NCBI GenBank assembly: GCA_964603255.1
Contig: CAZRVA010000136.1
Span: 1 to 7,367, forward strand
Length of the DNA: 7,367 nucleotides
Direction: 5' to 3'
Origin: UBA6183 sp964603255
Lineage (GTDB): Bacteria; Bacteroidota; Bacteroidia; UKL13-3
The position numbers were made by a program, and so were the translations under genes. Under the pieces are notes generated by a model, which saw only the letters and a program-made list of their open reading frames with translations, made no database searches and had not been told where the DNA came from. The first letter of the stretch is position 1. Each line of letters starts with the position of its first letter. This document shows, piece after piece, positions 1-7,242 of the stretch.

Positions 1-305
1 TTAACAACGAAGTTAAAACAGAACAAACCACAAACTCTACATCAACTGCCACGACTTCAGATGCTGAACTAAAATCAGTAGAGAAAACATTATCAGAAAA
101 AGTTTCTGCAAAACCAGAGAAGACACAAATGGACAAAGAAATGATTATTACTTTGTTGTTATGGTTCTTCTTAGGTGGTTTAGCTGCGCACAGATGGTAC
201 AAGAAAAAACCAGCAGGCTGGAATATTTTGTTCATTTTAACAGCGGGTGGTTGCGGTATTTGGGCGATTGTAGATTTAATAAATATCTTAACAGATAATT
301 TCTAA
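1..305 (+). CDS. TM2-domain membrane protein, 3' part only
   Basis: This is the C-terminal 100 residues of a protein whose start lies left of the window; the reading frame begins at base 3 and stops at TAA 303-305. Residues 1-42 (counted from the first full codon) are a Thr/Ser/Lys/Glu-rich hydrophilic linker. Residues 47-61 are a hydrophobic helix ending in FFLGG, followed by HRWY (63-66), a short basic turn (KKKPAG) and a second helix containing GGCGIWAIVDL (82-92). The helix, HR(F/W)Y, turn, GGxGIW..DL order is the TM2 domain (PF05154), two membrane helices joined by a short loop; its molecular function is not known. In this phylum such domains often sit behind a lipoprotein-like N-terminus and a low-complexity linker, which would fit here but cannot be seen. 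Two in-frame ATGs (129 and 141) could start a short TM2-only protein, but the frame is open to the edge, so a longer protein is more likely. Confidence 0.8.
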   Translation, partial: NNEVKTEQTTNSTSTATTSDAELKSVEKTLSEKVSAKPEKTQMDKEMIITLLLWFFLGGLAAHRWYKKKPAGWNILFILTAGGCGIWAIVDLINILTDNF

Positions 306-323
306 TATCAAATAATACCAAAC

Positions 324-362
324 AAAAAGGTTGCTTCATTAAGTCTGAAGCAACCTTTTTTT
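324..362 (+). terminator. Rho-independent terminator after the TM2 gene
   Basis: A perfect 15-base-pair stem is formed by 324-338 (AAAAAGGTTGCTTCA) and 346-360, with a 7-base loop (339-345). The right arm ends in a run of seven T (356-362). It lies 18 bases after the TAA of the TM2 gene. The left arm starts with five A, so it could also act on the minus strand, but no minus-strand gene ends here. It separates the TM2 gene from the next gene. Confidence 0.88.
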
Positions 363-409
363 ATGCCAAAACTTTTTGGTGTTTTAATTCAAGTTAAAAA
401 AAGCTAATA

Positions 410-438
410 TTGAAATACAACTATTTAGCCTATCATTG
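410..438 (+). promoter_or_regulatory. Possible Bacteroidota-type promoter for the surface-protein gene
   Basis: The element TATCATTG (431-438) differs by one base from the Bacteroidota -7 consensus TAnnTTTG. A TTG at 410-412 lies 18 bases upstream, inside the usual spacing for the -33 element. Transcription would begin around 443-446 and leave a leader of about 25 bases before the proposed start at 468. The match is imperfect in AT-rich DNA, so this is a weak candidate. Confidence 0.25.
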
Positions 439-467
439 GTTCTTATATTGTACCTAACCTAACACGG

Positions 468-2843
468 TTGAGATATTTATTACTCATATTATTTTTAGGC
501 TTCGCATTGATAAGCCGTGCCACACATATTGTTGGTGGTGGATTTGATGTGCAATGGATATCTGGTAATACCTACCAAATTACCTTAGTTGTTTATCGTG
601 ATTGTACCAGTGAAACGGATTTTAATAAAACCGTTTATATTGGTATTTACGATAAAGTTACGCATCAAAGAAAAGACTCTATAGGGATAACACAAGGTCC
701 GGTTAGTAAGATTAATCCATCTTTTGCACAATGTGTAACTGCGGTTCCTGGGTGTAATGAAAAGGCCATTTATACCCGGCAGATTACCTTATCGCCAACC
801 AAGTACAATAACGTTAATGGTTATTATATCAGTTGGGAGCGTTGTTGCCGCAATGCAATTATCCAGAACATACAATCACCCGGAGATGCAAGTATGGCTT
901 TTTATGCCGAGATTCCTTCTCCGGCAAGGTACATTAACTCTACCCCAAGGTTGGCTGTAAATCCGTTTACGGTGCTTTGTGTTGACAATCTTTTTAATTA
1001 CGATATCACGTATACAGATGCTGACGGAGATTCGTTAAGCTATGAATTAATTACCCCACTAAATGGTACTTTAGATAGGAACCGACCTAACGATGACCAA
1101 TTCAATAATCGTCCTATTTTGAATCCCGGTCCTTATATTCCAATAACCTGGTTACCCGGTTTTTCGCCACAAGAGGAAATTAAAGGCAATCCTCCATTAA
1201 CCATTAATAATGTTAACGGACAAATTACAGTTAAACCTTCTCAAGCAGGTGTATTTGTGGTTGGTATAAAAGTAAAAGAGTTTAGGAATGGAATAGAAAT
1301 TGGGTCAGTTAATTTGGAGTTGCAATTTACTGTGGTTAATTGTTTATCAAATACATTTCCAACGGTTAAGTTATACCAAAATGGTAATCAGTTAAACGCT
1401 GATACGCTTTACGTTACTATTCCCGATCAAATTAAGTTTGGTGTAGAAGTTTATGATGCAGATTCTATTGATACTGTTTATGTAACCAACAACATGGATA
1501 GCACTGATTACAGCAATATTGGCTTAACTACTACCAAAACTTTTAACAAGGTAACATACAATTGGACATGGAATACGAACTGTAGTTTTAGTAATAAACC
1601 TCTTCATAAATATACTGTTACTGTAAAAGATAAAGGCTGCCCAATCCCTAAAACCACACAGCGTATTTTTTACATTAGGGTTAATCCAATGCCTGTTCAT
1701 CCACCAACAGATGTTTTGTGCATTGAATTACACAACAACCAGTCATGTAAGGTTTATTTTGGCGATTCGGCAAGGTATAGACCAAACTTTAAATGCTACA
1801 ATATTTACCGTACTGATGGTAACAACAACTTTAAGTTGATTGATTCTGTTTTTGACAGAAACGCAAATTTTTATGATGATTTTAGTACACCAAATTATTC
1901 AACCATTAACTACCGTTACGTAATTAGGGTTGAGAATGAATGTGGATTTGAAGGTCCGGTTTCTGATACCTTAGGAACATTTGATCAATTAAAAATGTTG
2001 CCTGATAAGCAATACCTTTATAACGTAACAGTTAAAGATGATCAGGTGCATTTAACCTGGAATCAAACCAAAGAATTAGACTTTGCACGTTACTTTTTAT
2101 GGAAAGGTTACCGCAACCAAAAACCGGAAGAGTTTGTAATGGAAATCGATTTTTTAAAGAAGACAGATACATTATATTTAGATAAAAATGTTCAGGTTAA
2201 TGATACTTCACATTGTTATTATGTGGTGATGTTGGATACATGCGGTAACTATGGTCCGGCAGGAAAAATATTTTGTACCACTGTTTTAAGAGGATCATCA
2301 AAGTATTTTGAAAACACCCTTTACTGGCAACAATTTATTTTTGGTGATGATTACCCTGTTAAATATGATTTATATAAATACTCACCTAACTCAATTGTTA
2401 GAAACCCGGTTGGTTTGTATAATGATACCACTTTAACCATAAAGGATTTAGATTTTAATATTGATGATGGAAGATACACCTATGAATTAGATGTTCTGCA
2501 TCAACCGATAGGATGGCCGGGAACCATTGCCAGAAGTACATCTAATAAAGTTTCGCTTGAGCAAAAACCTTATGTGTTTGTACCCAATGCATTTACACCA
2601 AACAGTGATGGTGTAAACGATACTTGGCTTATTAAAGATGTATTTGTTAAAGATTATATATTAAAGGTATATGATCGTTGGGGTAAATTGGTTTTTGAAA
2701 CATTAGATAAAAACCAACAATGGGATGGAAAAAGCCAAGATGGAAATCCAGCACCGAGTGATGTGTATATTTATTTATTAACCTACACTGGTTGGCGCGG
2801 AGAAGTGGGTAAAGAAAAAGGAAATGTTACCATAATTAGGTAA
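468..2843 (+). CDS. Exported multidomain protein with T9SS type B (gliding motility-associated) C-terminal domain
   Basis: This 791-residue protein is probably exported to the cell surface or medium through the type IX secretion system. It opens with a signal peptide (hydrophobic core 4-15, likely cut after SRA, residue 18), giving a mature end THIVGG, common in large Bacteroidota surface proteins. Next come an N-terminal module (19-290) with the cadherin-like motif DADGDSLSYEL (184-194), a second beta-rich module (about 295-405), and three fibronectin III/Ig-like modules (about 410-505, 512-608, 612-700). The end (704-791) is the CHU_C/TIGR04131-type sorting domain, with FVPNAFTPNSDGVND (704-718), YDRWGKLVFE (735-744), WDG (752-754) and terminal GNVTIIR. 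Sixteen cysteines, none in the sorting domain, suggest disulfides. The start is TTG at 468, since the frame is closed by TAG at 426 and no ATG or GTG precedes the signal peptide. No catalytic motif was seen; an adhesive role is inference. The gene stands alone, without a porP/sprF-like neighbour here. Confidence 0.88.
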   Translation: MRYLLLILFLGFALISRATHIVGGGFDVQWISGNTYQITLVVYRDCTSETDFNKTVYIGIYDKVTHQRKDSIGITQGPVSKINPSFAQCVTAVPGCNEKAIYTRQITLSPTKYNNVNGYYISWERCCRNAIIQNIQSPGDASMAFYAEIPSPARYINSTPRLAVNPFTVLCVDNLFNYDITYTDADGDSLSYELITPLNGTLDRNRPNDDQFNNRPILNPGPYIPITWLPGFSPQEEIKGNPPLTINNVNGQITVKPSQAGVFVVGIKVKEFRNGIEIGSVNLELQFTVVNCLSNTFPTVKLYQNGNQLNADTLYVTIPDQIKFGVEVYDADSIDTVYVTNNMDSTDYSNIGLTTTKTFNKVTYNWTWNTNCSFSNKPLHKYTVTVKDKGCPIPKTTQRIFYIRVNPMPVHPPTDVLCIELHNNQSCKVYFGDSARYRPNFKCYNIYRTDGNNNFKLIDSVFDRNANFYDDFSTPNYSTINYRYVIRVENECGFEGPVSDTLGTFDQLKMLPDKQYLYNVTVKDDQVHLTWNQTKELDFARYFLWKGYRNQKPEEFVMEIDFLKKTDTLYLDKNVQVNDTSHCYYVVMLDTCGNYGPAGKIFCTTVLRGSSKYFENTLYWQQFIFGDDYPVKYDLYKYSPNSIVRNPVGLYNDTTLTIKDLDFNIDDGRYTYELDVLHQPIGWPGTIARSTSNKVSLEQKPYVFVPNAFTPNSDGVNDTWLIKDVFVKDYILKVYDRWGKLVFETLDKNQQWDGKSQDGNPAPSDVYIYLLTYTGWRGEVGKEKGNVTIIR

Positions 2844-2847
2844 GCAC

Positions 2848-2891
2848 AAAAAAACTGCATCAAGCCAAAGTATTAACCCTGTTTGATGCAG
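2848..2891 (-). terminator. Terminator of the CoA-transferase/aspA unit, possibly bidirectional
   Basis: A 9-base-pair perfect stem (CTGCATCAA at 2855-2863 with 2883-2891) can be extended to 11 pairs by one G-T and one C-G pair, leaving a 15-base loop. Read on the minus strand, the stem is followed directly by seven T (complement of A 2848-2854), and it lies 24 bases past the aspA stop. On the plus strand only TTTT at 2894-2897 follows, so termination of the surface-protein gene there is possible but weaker. Confidence 0.75.
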
Positions 2892-2915
2892 CATTTTAAA
2901 AAAGTATTTTACTTT

Positions 2916-4322
2916 CTATTTATTGATAAACTTCGGGTTGATTAAGTTTTCTAAGTTGAAAATTTCATCCCATTTTTCTTGTGTTATCAATTGCTTTTCG
3001 GTAACAGCAATATCATGAACACTCTTGCCAGTTTCTAGTGCCTCTTTGGCAATGGCACTGCAAGCTTCGTAACCTAAAATTGGGTTTAAGGCGGTAATGA
3101 TACCAATGCTATTCATTACCATGTTGCGGCAAGCTTCTTCGTTTGCTGTAATGCCATTAATGCATTTATCAACCAAACCCAAAATAGCGTTGCCCATGTA
3201 ACCCAATGAGGTAAATAAACTAAACGCAATAACAGGTTCCATTACGTTTAATTGCAACTGACCTGCCTCAGCAGCCATTGTTATGGTAACATCAGCACCA
3301 ACAACATAATATGCGGTTTGGTTTACAACCTCGGGCATAACCGGATTTACTTTGCCTGGCATAATGCTACTACCCGGTTGTAATTTAGGTAAGTTTATTT
3401 CGTTAAAACCTGTGCGTGGTCCGCTACTTAACAAACGTAAGTCGTTACAAATTTTAGATATTTTAATGGCACTTCTTTTTAATGCACCACTAATTAAAAC
3501 GTATGCACCGGTATCACTGGTAGCTTCAATTAAATCACCTGCAAGTGTTACTTTTAATCCACTAATCTCAGCAAGGTATTTCACGCAAATTTCGGGATAA
3601 CCTTCAGGTGCATTAATTCTTGTGCCAATTGCTGTAGCGCCCATGTTTACCTCAAGCAACAATTGTTGCATTTCTTTCATGCGCTCAATATCTTCTCTGA
3701 TGGTAGTAGCCCAGCCATTAAACTCAGCACCTAATGTCATTGGTACAGCATCTTGTAATTGTGTGCGTCCCATTTTAAGCACATTTTTAAACTCAATAGC
3801 TTTTCGGCTAAATGAATCATGCAGTACTTCCAATGCATGAATATAAGTGCTTATTTTATGGTAAAGCGCCAACCTGAATGCTGTAGGATAGGCATCGTTG
3901 GTACTTTGCGAGCAGTTAACATGGTTATTTGGATGAAGAAAATCGTAATCGCCTTTTGTTTTGCCCATATACTCAAGGCCAATATTGGCAATAACCTCGT
4001 TGGCATTCATGTTGCAACTGGTACCTGCTCCGCCTTGTATCATATCACTTACAAATTGGTCATCATATTTACCTGTAAGCAATTCATCGCAGGCATAACA
4101 AATGGCATCTGTAATTTCTTTACTCAATACACCACAATCGAAATTGGCCAATGCAGCAGCTTTTTTAACGTGAGCAAACGCTTTTATAAACAAAGGCTCA
4201 CGAGAGATGGTTAAACCGGTGATGTTAAAATTTTCGAGTGCACGTAATGTTTGCACACCATAATATTTCGTATTTTCTATTTCACGCTCTCCTAAAAAAT
4301 CGTGTTCTAAACGGGTTGTCAT
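2916..4322 (-). CDS. aspA: Aspartate ammonia-lyase (aspartase)
   Basis: A 468-residue cytoplasmic enzyme that reversibly converts L-aspartate to fumarate and ammonia; family members are homotetramers. It is full length and collinear with the aspartase/fumarase superfamily. Visible motifs are GGAGTSCNMNANEV (97-110; Thr101), QSTNDAYPT (139-147; Ser140-Thr141), GRTQLQDAVPMTLG (185-198) and the signature GSSIMPGKVNPV (317-328; catalytic-loop Ser318 and Lys324). Aspartase rather than fumarase is indicated by Gln188 in GRTQLQDA, where class II fumarases have His, by AGQLQLNVMEPV (353-364), and by CINGITAN (387-394). The start is the ATG at 4322 and gives the normal N-terminus; the bases before it are A-rich without a clear ribosome binding site. 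It follows the CoA-transferase gene after 40 bases with no hairpin between them, so the two are probably cotranscribed and end at the 2848-2891 hairpin. Substrate assignment is from family resemblance. Confidence 0.93.
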   Translation of the reverse strand: MTTRLEHDFLGEREIENTKYYGVQTLRALENFNITGLTISREPLFIKAFAHVKKAAALANFDCGVLSKEITDAICYACDELLTGKYDDQFVSDMIQGGAGTSCNMNANEVIANIGLEYMGKTKGDYDFLHPNNHVNCSQSTNDAYPTAFRLALYHKISTYIHALEVLHDSFSRKAIEFKNVLKMGRTQLQDAVPMTLGAEFNGWATTIREDIERMKEMQQLLLEVNMGATAIGTRINAPEGYPEICVKYLAEISGLKVTLAGDLIEATSDTGAYVLISGALKRSAIKISKICNDLRLLSSGPRTGFNEINLPKLQPGSSIMPGKVNPVMPEVVNQTAYYVVGADVTITMAAEAGQLQLNVMEPVIAFSLFTSLGYMGNAILGLVDKCINGITANEEACRNMVMNSIGIITALNPILGYEACSAIAKEALETGKSVHDIAVTEKQLITQEKWDEIFNLENLINPKFINK

Positions 4323-4362
4323 TTTTTATTGTTTTAGGTTAATCTTGCAATATATAAAACTA

Positions 4363-5643
4363 CTAGTGTTTAAATCGCTCAAATGCACTTTTTTCTAAGA
4401 ATTCTCTATGGTCAGGATGAGCTAATTTAATTAAGGCAGAAGCACGTTGTTCCATGTTCATACCAAATAAATTTGCTGCCCCATATTCGGTAACAACCCA
4501 ATGTAGGTGTCCGCGTGTAGTAACAACACCTGCGCCTTGTTTTAAAAATGGTGTGATACGTGATATTCCTTTATTGGTAGTTGATGGCATGGCAATAATT
4601 GGTTTACCACCTTCTGATAATGCGGCACCACGTATAAAATCCATTTGTCCACCAATACCCGAGTATTGATAAGAGCCTATTGAATCTGAGCAAACCTGAC
4701 CGGTTAAATCAATTTCTATAGCACTGTTAATTGCTGTAACCTTTGGGTTTAAGCACAACACACGTGGGTCGTTTACGTAACTTACTTCCAATGCTTTTAT
4801 AATCGGATTATCATCTGCAAAATCGTATAACTTACGTGTACCTAGCATAAATGAAGTAACACAATAACCATTTACTATTTTCTTTTGCGAGTTGTTAATT
4901 GTGCCATCCATAATTAAAGGAATCACTCCATCAGAAAACATTTCAGTATGTATGCCTAAGTTTTTATGATTGGTTAAATTCTTTAAAACCGAATCGGGTA
5001 TCGTTCCGATGCCCAATTGCAATGTTGCCCCATCTTCTACTAAACCTGCTACAATTTTTCCGATTTTATCGGTCACTTCACTAAATCCATCTGCGTAACT
5101 AACCTCTGGTAATTGGTCTTCAACCCAAACAGCAGCATCAAACTTATTAAAATGCACAAATGCATCTCCGTGTATACGAGGCATGTTGGGGTTTACTTGT
5201 GCAATTACTTTTTTAGCTGTAAGCACTGCCGAACGGGCAATATCTACTGAGGTACCCAAAGAACAATATCCATGCTTATCCGGAGGAGAAACATGAACAA
5301 TAGCAACATCAATTGGTAAAATATCTCTTTTAAATAATAGAGGAATCTCACTTAAAAAAACGGGTACATAATCACCCATACCACTATTTACAGCCTTTCT
5401 GTTACTGTCAGAAACAAAAAGCGAGTTCATAAAAAAGTGTCTTGCTAAACTCGGATCATTCATGTCAACGCCTTGCTGCGTGATGCTTACAAGTTCAACA
5501 TTTTGTAAGCGTTCTTTTTGTTCAAACAGTTTTTTGATTAAATGTATTGGTGTTGCAGCACTACCTTGCAAAAAAACACGCGAATTTGATTGTACCATTT
5601 TTAAGGCTTCTTCGGCAGGTACATACTTGGCTAAAACTTCCAT
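4363..5643 (-). CDS. Acetyl-CoA hydrolase/CoA-transferase family protein
   Basis: A 426-residue enzyme of the acetyl-CoA hydrolase/transferase family (PF02550 plus PF13336), which includes 4-hydroxybutyrate, succinate:acetate and related CoA-transferases. These cytoplasmic enzymes move CoA between carboxylic acids through a glutamyl-CoA thioester. Visible motifs are VFLQGSAATP (23-32), GIGTIPDSVL (211-220), IHTEMFSDG (231-239; Glu234 is the expected catalytic glutamate by comparison with 4-hydroxybutyrate CoA-transferase), SGIGGQMDF (328-336) and GVVTTRGHLHWVVTEYGAAN (372-391). The length is normal for the 4-hydroxybutyrate-type branch and shorter than the roughly 500-residue acetate branch. 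The donor and acceptor acids cannot be read from the sequence, so no symbol is given. The ATG at 5643 places the start directly before the conserved N-terminus. aspA follows 40 bases downstream, suggesting a shared role in amino-acid or organic-acid breakdown, which is inference. No convincing -7 element was found before it. Confidence 0.87.
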   Translation of the reverse strand: MEVLAKYVPAEEALKMVQSNSRVFLQGSAATPIHLIKKLFEQKERLQNVELVSITQQGVDMNDPSLARHFFMNSLFVSDSNRKAVNSGMGDYVPVFLSEIPLLFKRDILPIDVAIVHVSPPDKHGYCSLGTSVDIARSAVLTAKKVIAQVNPNMPRIHGDAFVHFNKFDAAVWVEDQLPEVSYADGFSEVTDKIGKIVAGLVEDGATLQLGIGTIPDSVLKNLTNHKNLGIHTEMFSDGVIPLIMDGTINNSQKKIVNGYCVTSFMLGTRKLYDFADDNPIIKALEVSYVNDPRVLCLNPKVTAINSAIEIDLTGQVCSDSIGSYQYSGIGGQMDFIRGAALSEGGKPIIAMPSTTNKGISRITPFLKQGAGVVTTRGHLHWVVTEYGAANLFGMNMEQRASALIKLAHPDHREFLEKSAFERFKH

Positions 5644-5720
5644 TTGGCTTTATTTTACTACTAAAGCAAGTAGCTAATTTTTATCTTAAATCACAAATGA
5701 TATATTTCACTAATTGATGA

Positions 5721-5728
5721 TAACTTTG
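5721..5728 (+). promoter_or_regulatory. Bacteroidota -7 promoter element before the PLD-like gene
   Basis: TAACTTTG matches the TAnnTTTG -7 consensus of Bacteroidota housekeeping promoters exactly. It lies five bases before the GTG proposed as start of the PLD-like gene, so transcription would begin at or next to the start codon. No TTG -33 element is visible at the usual distance (roughly 5695-5703), which lowers confidence. Confidence 0.4.
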
Positions 5729-5733
5729 TCTCG

Positions 5734-6912
5734 GTGATTGGAAAATTATTTACATCAAAATCAAACCTAACATACAACTGCATTACATTAGTAAAAAGCG
5801 GAAGTGATTTTTTTGATTTGTTGTTAAACTTAATCAGATCATCAAAGCATGTAATTCACTTACAGTTTTACATTTTTGATTTGGATAAGACAGGTTTACT
5901 TGTTTTGGATGAATTGAAATTAGCTGTAAAACGCGGTGTCTCTGTTTTTGTTGTGGTTGATGCGTATGCAAGTGAGCAAATAACACCTAAGGTATGCAGT
6001 TTATTTACGGCTAACGGCATTTACATCAAACGATTTTCTCCACTTAAAAGTAAACGTGGTTTTGGTATTGGCCGCAGGTTACATCATAAATTGGTTTGGG
6101 TTGATGGACATACCGCTTTAGTTGGGGGAATTAATATTGCGGATAAATACAGTGGTTATCACCATCAAGAACCTTGGCTTGATTTTGCCGTAAAAGTAGA
6201 AGGACCATTGTGTAACGAAATCAGAAAAACTTGCGATGAAGTGTTGCCAAATCGATTGATAAAATTGGCCTATAAAAAATTACCTAAGCCAATATCCGTT
6301 AAAAACTTGCCGCACCTTTCACGAATCAGAAAGAATGATTGGTTTCGTTCTCGCATAGAAATTTCAAGAAGTTACCGTCAGGCATTCAGACAAGCTAACC
6401 AATCTATTACTATTGTTGCAAGCTATTTTTTACCTGGTAACAGAGTAAGGAAGTTAATTAAAAATGCATCCAAACGTGGCGTTAAAGTAACGGTAATATT
6501 GGTTGGTTTTAGTGATGTACCTTTTATAAAACCGGCCATGACTTATTTGTATGATTGGATGTTGCGTAACAACATAACCATTTACGAATGGCAAAATTCT
6601 GTTTTACACGGAAAGCTTGCTGTTGCTGATGGTTATTGGACTACCATAGGTTCATATAACCTAAATGCGTTAAGTGATTATGGAAGTTTAGAGGCAAATG
6701 TAGAGGTGTTTGATAAAAATTTTGCAGCAGAAACAGAACAACTTTTACTGCATTATATACAAACGGGTTGTGTACAAGTAAGCAAGGAAAAATACCTTAA
6801 AAATAAAAATTTATTTCAGCAGTTTGGTCGTTGGTTTAGTTATGTTTTAATACGTATGTCTTTACGTATTTTGTTTGGTTTGATGCAAATTCGCAGGCCT
6901 TCACATTTCTAA
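5734..6912 (+). CDS. Phospholipase D/cardiolipin synthase-like protein (two HKD motifs)
   Basis: A 392-residue member of the phospholipase D superfamily with both catalytic HxKxxxxD motifs: HHKLVWVD (117-124), followed by GGIN (131-134), and HGKLAVAD (292-299), followed by IGSYNLN (305-311). The two half-domains pair to form one active site. Best fit is a bacterial cardiolipin synthase, joining two phosphatidylglycerols or a related phospholipid pair; the stretch IHLQFYIFDLDKTG (41-54) and the RLHHKLVWVDG context are typical. It lacks the two N-terminal membrane helices of ClsA, and so resembles the ClsB/minimal type. A basic linker (about 174-206) separates the halves, and the C-terminal helix (about 368-384) could touch the membrane. 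The start is GTG at 5734: the frame is closed at 5698 and no other ATG, GTG or TTG lies between. The -7 element at 5721-5728 would make the mRNA nearly leaderless. A nuclease or other PLD activity is not excluded. Confidence 0.87.
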   Translation: MIGKLFTSKSNLTYNCITLVKSGSDFFDLLLNLIRSSKHVIHLQFYIFDLDKTGLLVLDELKLAVKRGVSVFVVVDAYASEQITPKVCSLFTANGIYIKRFSPLKSKRGFGIGRRLHHKLVWVDGHTALVGGINIADKYSGYHHQEPWLDFAVKVEGPLCNEIRKTCDEVLPNRLIKLAYKKLPKPISVKNLPHLSRIRKNDWFRSRIEISRSYRQAFRQANQSITIVASYFLPGNRVRKLIKNASKRGVKVTVILVGFSDVPFIKPAMTYLYDWMLRNNITIYEWQNSVLHGKLAVADGYWTTIGSYNLNALSDYGSLEANVEVFDKNFAAETEQLLLHYIQTGCVQVSKEKYLKNKNLFQQFGRWFSYVLIRMSLRILFGLMQIRRPSHF

Positions 6913-7206
6913 TTCCTTCTTCAATTGTTTATCTAAAATAAAAGTACCAAACGGTATAAACGAAGCAATACCAGCCCATGCTAATTTGCCAAATTTCCAA
7001 CTTGCATTAATGGTGGCTTGTAACAAAGTGAACATGTATGCTACAAACAGTGCACCGTGCGCCCAGCCCAAATATTTAACAAATAATGGCATATCAAACA
7101 TGTATTTTAAAGGCATAGCTATAAACAATAGCAATACATAACTCCAGCCTTCTAAAACGGCTATAATTCTAAAACGATTAACAGATTTTTTTGCGTTGGT
7201 ATCCAT
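6901..7206 (-). CDS. DUF3817 family small integral membrane protein
   Basis: A 101-residue inner-membrane protein with three predicted helices (about 13-31, 44-64 and 75-92). It carries the recognisable DUF3817 (PF12823) pattern: RFRIIAVLEGWSYVLLL (11-27), MPLKYM (31-36), GWAHGALFVAY (47-57) and SFIPFGTFILD (82-92). No biochemical function is established for this family. The length is normal and the ATG at 7206 gives a short hydrophilic N-terminus (MDTNAKK) before the first helix. Upstream bases are A/T-rich without a clear ribosome binding site. Its TGA end overlaps the last 12 bases of the convergent PLD-like gene, and no hairpin terminator is seen at this junction. It is probably transcribed alone, because a hairpin at 7243-7279 separates it from whatever lies to the right. 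Confidence 0.85.
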   Translation of the reverse strand: MDTNAKKSVNRFRIIAVLEGWSYVLLLFIAMPLKYMFDMPLFVKYLGWAHGALFVAYMFTLLQATINASWKFGKLAWAGIASFIPFGTFILDKQLKKELEM

Positions 7207-7242
7207 AATAAAATTTAAGGCGAAGGTACATCAACCCAAGCT

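Noticed and set aside
365..378. Small inverted repeat CCAAAACTTTTTGG between the first terminator and the surface-protein gene.
   Set aside because: The loop would be only 2-4 bases with a weak AT-rich stem; it is likely chance in AT-rich DNA.
757..960. A 67-codon frame inside the surface-protein gene.
   Set aside because: It overlaps the conserved N-terminal module in another frame and shows no family resemblance or translation signal.
3352..4214. Plus-strand open frames opposite aspA (3352-3600, 3622-3840, 3819-4214).
   Set aside because: They lie antisense to a fully conserved enzyme gene, their translations resemble no protein family I know, and their openness follows from the codon use of aspA.
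2916..4322. Class II fumarase (fumC) as the identity of the lyase.
   Set aside because: The shared GSSIMPGKVNP signature fits both, but Gln188 in GRTQLQDA, AGQLQLNVMEPV and CINGITAN follow the aspartase pattern.
4454..5677. Plus-strand open frames opposite the CoA-transferase gene (4454-4669, 5462-5677).
   Set aside because: They are antisense to conserved coding sequence, with cysteine-rich, unfamily-like translations and no promoter or ribosome binding signal.
5644..5720. A minus-strand promoter for the CoA-transferase gene in the divergent gap (a TTTG followed by TA-containing octamers).
   Set aside because: A TTTG is present, but no octamer at 17-23 bases downstream matches TAnnTTTG with fewer than two mismatches.
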